A DNA stretch of 64,000 bases from Nocardiopsis sp. NRRL B-16309. GTDB lineage: Bacteria > Actinomycetota > Actinomycetes > Streptosporangiales > Streptosporangiaceae. How positions within the stretch are numbered: position 1 is the stretch's first letter; each line of letters opens with the position of its first letter. Shown in pieces: positions 61,394 to 64,000 of this stretch. A model generated the notes under the pieces. That model made no database searches. It saw only the letters and a list, made by a program, of their open reading frames with translations, and was not told the origin of the DNA. The stretch lies in the NCBI RefSeq assembly GCF_001279585.1, contig NZ_LGEC01000092.1, positions 193,937 through 257,936 on the forward strand. Reading direction: 5' to 3'. A program made the position numbers and the translations under genes.

Positions 61394-61608
61394 TCCTGCC
61401 TCCGCCGGTAGTGCTCGACGGCGGCGAGAACGATGTCGGGGGCGATGCGGACCGCGGTCTCCCCGGGCAGGGGATTCTGCAACGCGGTCAGTTCCGTGTC
61501 GTTCAGGGCGGCGCCCTGAACGACGAACTCACCGGTGTCGCTGACATAGACGGAGGGGCAGCCCTTGCCCCCCGACTTGTCGTCCTTGGCGAGCAGTTCG
61601 AGTTCCAT
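61390..61608 (-). CDS. Small acidic protein, first gene of the NLR-like operon
   Basis: A 72-aa protein: MELELLAKDDKSGGKGCPSV, YVSDTGEFVVQGAALNDTE and a C-terminal helix APDIVLAAVEHYRRRQE. Similar small proteins precede DUF6879 genes in actinomycetes. GGAG five bases before ATG 61608 sets the start. Role unknown. Confidence 0.72.
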   Translation of the reverse strand: MELELLAKDDKSGGKGCPSVYVSDTGEFVVQGAALNDTELTALQNPLPGETAVRIAPDIVLAAVEHYRRRQE

Positions 61609-61700
61609 GCCACTCCGATGCGGGTCTGGCGGGGGGCGATCCTCGGACTCCGAAACTAACACGGAAGCCTTGCGCCATAAGGCTTTTGGCCGTGTCCGGC

Positions 61701-61862
61701 CTACCCGTCCACGTACCTTCGCCGTATCCGTTCCACTTCGTCCCCGTTGTCCTCACGTGAAGCGCGCACGAGCCGTTTGAGATCGGCCGCGGCCAGCGCG
61801 TCGCGGAGTTCCCGACCCGGGTCGGCCTCCTCGCTTCTGGCGGGTTCGATGCCGTAGTCCAT
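61701..61862 (-). CDS. Small hypothetical protein
   Basis: A 53-aa acidic/basic helical frame (MDYGIEPARSEEADPGRELR onward) with only a weak ribosome-binding site. The position upstream of the NLR-like operon makes it plausible, but coding is not certain. Confidence 0.35.
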   Translation of the reverse strand: MDYGIEPARSEEADPGRELRDALAAADLKRLVRASREDNGDEVERIRRRYVDG

Positions 61863-62008
61863 GGTTTCCAGTTCACCACGCCTCCTCGCTCGACAGGGAG
61901 AGGACCTGATCGGGCACTGAGGGGAAAGTGGATCAGTAGTGGTACGAGCGCGACGACAGGGGTGACGTGGAATCCGCTTTCGGATTCCTGGGCTTTCGTC
62001 GGGGTCGG

Positions 62009-62701
62009 TCAGGGGCGGGACGGCTCCCGCGGGGTGCGGAGCACCGCTTCGAGGCCGTCCAGGATCAGGTCCAGGCCGGGCAGGAACTCGTCGGCGTAGG
62101 CGTAGCCCGGGGCCAGGGCGTGCGCCTGGATCATCTCGGTCAGGTGGGGGTAGCCCCCGGCCGGGAACGCCTCGACCATGGCGGCCGCCACGCCCTCCAA
62201 CTCCTCGGGCGTGCGGAACGGCAGGCTCGACTCCTGGAGGACGAACCCGTACACGTAGCCGTCCAGCGTCGAGACGGCCTGGGCGGTCTCCGCGATCGAG
62301 AAACCGGCCTCCCGCAGGCGGCCGATCATCCAGTCGTGGTGCGTGAGCGTCGCCGGGCCGGGTGTGCGCCGGGAGTCCATCAGGCCCAGCGCCCAGGTGT
62401 GGCGCAGCAGGGCCGCCCGGGAGGACGAGGCGCGCCGGCGCATCGCGGCCCGCCAGTCGGTCTCGTCCCGGGGAAGCTCGATCTCGGCGAAGACCAGGTC
62501 GACGATCCCGTCCAGGATCTCGTCCTTGTTGGCCACGTGGTGGTAGAGCGACATCGCCTCCACCCCGAGTTCTTCGGCCACCTTGCGCATGCTCACCGAG
62601 GCCGCCCCGCGCTGGTCGGCGACGCGGACCGCGCCTTCGAGGACACGCTCGCGAGTCAGTGCGGGGCGGGACTCCTGTCGCCGCCTGGGGGTTGGTGCCA
62701 C
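62009..62701 (-). CDS. TetR-family repressor (TetR_C type)
   Basis: A 230-aa repressor with the classic TetR HTH: LTRERVLEGAVRVADQRGAA, SVSMRKVAEELGVEAMSLYH, HVANKDEILDGIVDLVF. The C-terminal ligand domain follows. GGAGG eight bases upstream sets GTG 62701. Divergent from the NAD(P)-binding gene, with two palindromes between them. Confidence 0.9.
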   Translation of the reverse strand: MAPTPRRRQESRPALTRERVLEGAVRVADQRGAASVSMRKVAEELGVEAMSLYHHVANKDEILDGIVDLVFAEIELPRDETDWRAAMRRRASSSRAALLRHTWALGLMDSRRTPGPATLTHHDWMIGRLREAGFSIAETAQAVSTLDGYVYGFVLQESSLPFRTPEELEGVAAAMVEAFPAGGYPHLTEMIQAHALAPGYAYADEFLPGLDLILDGLEAVLRTPREPSRP

Positions 62702-62745
62702 TGGTGGGGCCTCCGTGTTCCGTTCCGGTGCTGAGCCGCCTGTTC

Positions 62746-62801
62746 TTGACGGCCTTACAGGCGTAAGGATAGCCTCCACGTACAGCCTTACAAGTGTAAG
62801 G
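62746..62801. promoter_or_regulatory. Twin TetR operators over the divergent promoter
   Basis: CCTTACAGGCGTAAGG (62753-62768) and CCTTACAAGTGTAAGG (62786-62801) are near-identical palindromes 33 bp apart, three helical turns. A plus-strand promoter TTGACG (62746-62751) with TAGCCT (62770-62775) overlaps the first. Binding would block transcription of the NAD(P)-binding gene. Confidence 0.8.
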
Positions 62802-62819
62802 TGAATGGGAGGAGCGGAC

Positions 62820-63587
<768 letters not shown>

Positions 63588-63653
63588 CGGCCGGGTTTTG
63601 CCCCCGTATCGGGAATACGCTTTCCATGCTAGTTTCCCTGATTCCACGGGCTT

Positions 63654-63669
63654 TGTGAGCGCTCTCACA
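63654..63669 (+). promoter_or_regulatory. Possible LacI-family operator
   Basis: TGTGAGCGCTCTCACA is a 16-bp palindrome with one mismatched pair and a GAGCGCTC centre, as in CebR-type boxes. It lies 53 bases before a small gene at 63722 and may control genes beyond the window. Confidence 0.45.
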
Positions 63670-63721
63670 GTCCGTCGTCCACCCCTGGGGCCCCGCCGCC
63701 CCAGGGCCGGAAGGAGTAGGC

Positions 63722-63868
63722 ATGACATCCGCACGTCACGGCCCGAGCGAGGAGAAACCAGGCCGGAGGGTGCCCAGCGGCGGCGGGAGACCGCGCCGCG
63801 CCCGGGAGGGCGAGTCCGCCGCTCCGCGCGGCACCACCGGGGACGACGGCCGGCACCACTCCGGCTGA
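63722..63868 (+). CDS. Small basic hypothetical protein
   Basis: A 48-codon frame (MTSARHGPSEEKPGRRVPSG onward) with AAGGAG upstream and a palindrome further up. Pro/Arg/Gly-rich with no domain. It may be a short leader of the operon that starts at 63987. Confidence 0.4.
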   Translation: MTSARHGPSEEKPGRRVPSGGGRPRRAREGESAAPRGTTGDDGRHHSG

Positions 63869-63986
63869 GCACCCCGACGACTCCGGTCCCGTCCCCGCCC
63901 GACCCGCCCGCGACGGGTCCCGTCGCGGCGCGCCCCCCACCTCCTCCGGGTGACCCGCGCCCGGAGGCCGAACGCGAGGAGCCACA

Positions 63987-64000
63987 GTGCGTTCCAACCC
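63987..64000 (+). CDS. Start of a gene cut by the window edge
   Basis: GTG 63987 follows GAGGAG with seven-base spacing; only VRSN and part of the next codon are present. With a LacI-type palindrome upstream, it may begin a sugar-uptake operon. Nothing more can be said. Confidence 0.35.

Overview
The window is very GC-rich with GTG/TTG starts, GTGA/ATGA start-stop overlaps and many leaderless genes (a TANNNT -10 box about 6-8 bases before the start codon). That points to a filamentous actinomycete. Gene style and content (TrpEG behind a Trp leader peptide, ThyX, HelD, DUF6879/NB-ARC genes, GPGG-type small membrane protein) suggest Nocardiopsis or a close relative; the genus is an inference.

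Layout. (1) 1-4.4 kb: an autoregulated XRE/ImmA-IrrE type regulator, a proline-rich two-pass membrane protein and an acyl-CoA dehydrogenase. (2) 4383-23527: a defective siphovirus prophage flanked by a 31-bp perfect direct repeat formed by the 3' end of the acyl-CoA dehydrogenase gene (attL/attR). It keeps TerS, TerL, portal-MuF and prohead protease, but a deletion joins the protease to the end of what looks like a distal tail protein; capsid, tape measure, lysis genes and integrase are absent. It carries an Acb2/Tad1-like anti-CBASS candidate, GIY-YIG and HNH nucleases, a P-loop kinase-like protein, an IS630 element, two exported proteins near the left end, and several AT-richer minus-strand genes, some with their own promoters. 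(3) 23.8-28.8 kb: small regulator/enzyme pairs (TetR/SRPBCC, hotdog-like protein, TetR, MerR/aldo-keto reductase). (4) 29.2-42.9 kb: poorly described genes: a GAP1-like protein, a SEC-C protein, two DUF4241-like paralogues flanking a 1556-aa protein and a frameshifted EF-G domain IV-like gene, and a methyltransferase. (5) 43.1-52.6 kb: HelD-type RNA polymerase recycling factor, then a tripartite tricarboxylate transporter (TctC-TctB-TctA plus a second TctC) divergent from a CitA/DctB-type two-component system. (6) 52.6-58.7 kb: trp attenuator and fused anthranilate synthase, small membrane protein, ThyX, SRPBCC protein, YfeO/ClC-like channel. (7) 58.7-64 kb: a translationally coupled small ORF-DUF6879-NB-ARC/TPR operon, and a TetR gene divergent from an NAD(P)-binding protein with two palindromic operators.

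Two threads run through the window. First, a RHIM-like N-x-x-x-G-(x)n-VQA motif occurs at the N-terminus of both a prophage-carried protein (22437-23024) and the chromosomal NB-ARC/TPR protein. Second, at least eight reading frames or gene ends are restored by one base in a C or G run, so several apparent pseudogenes may be sequence errors.
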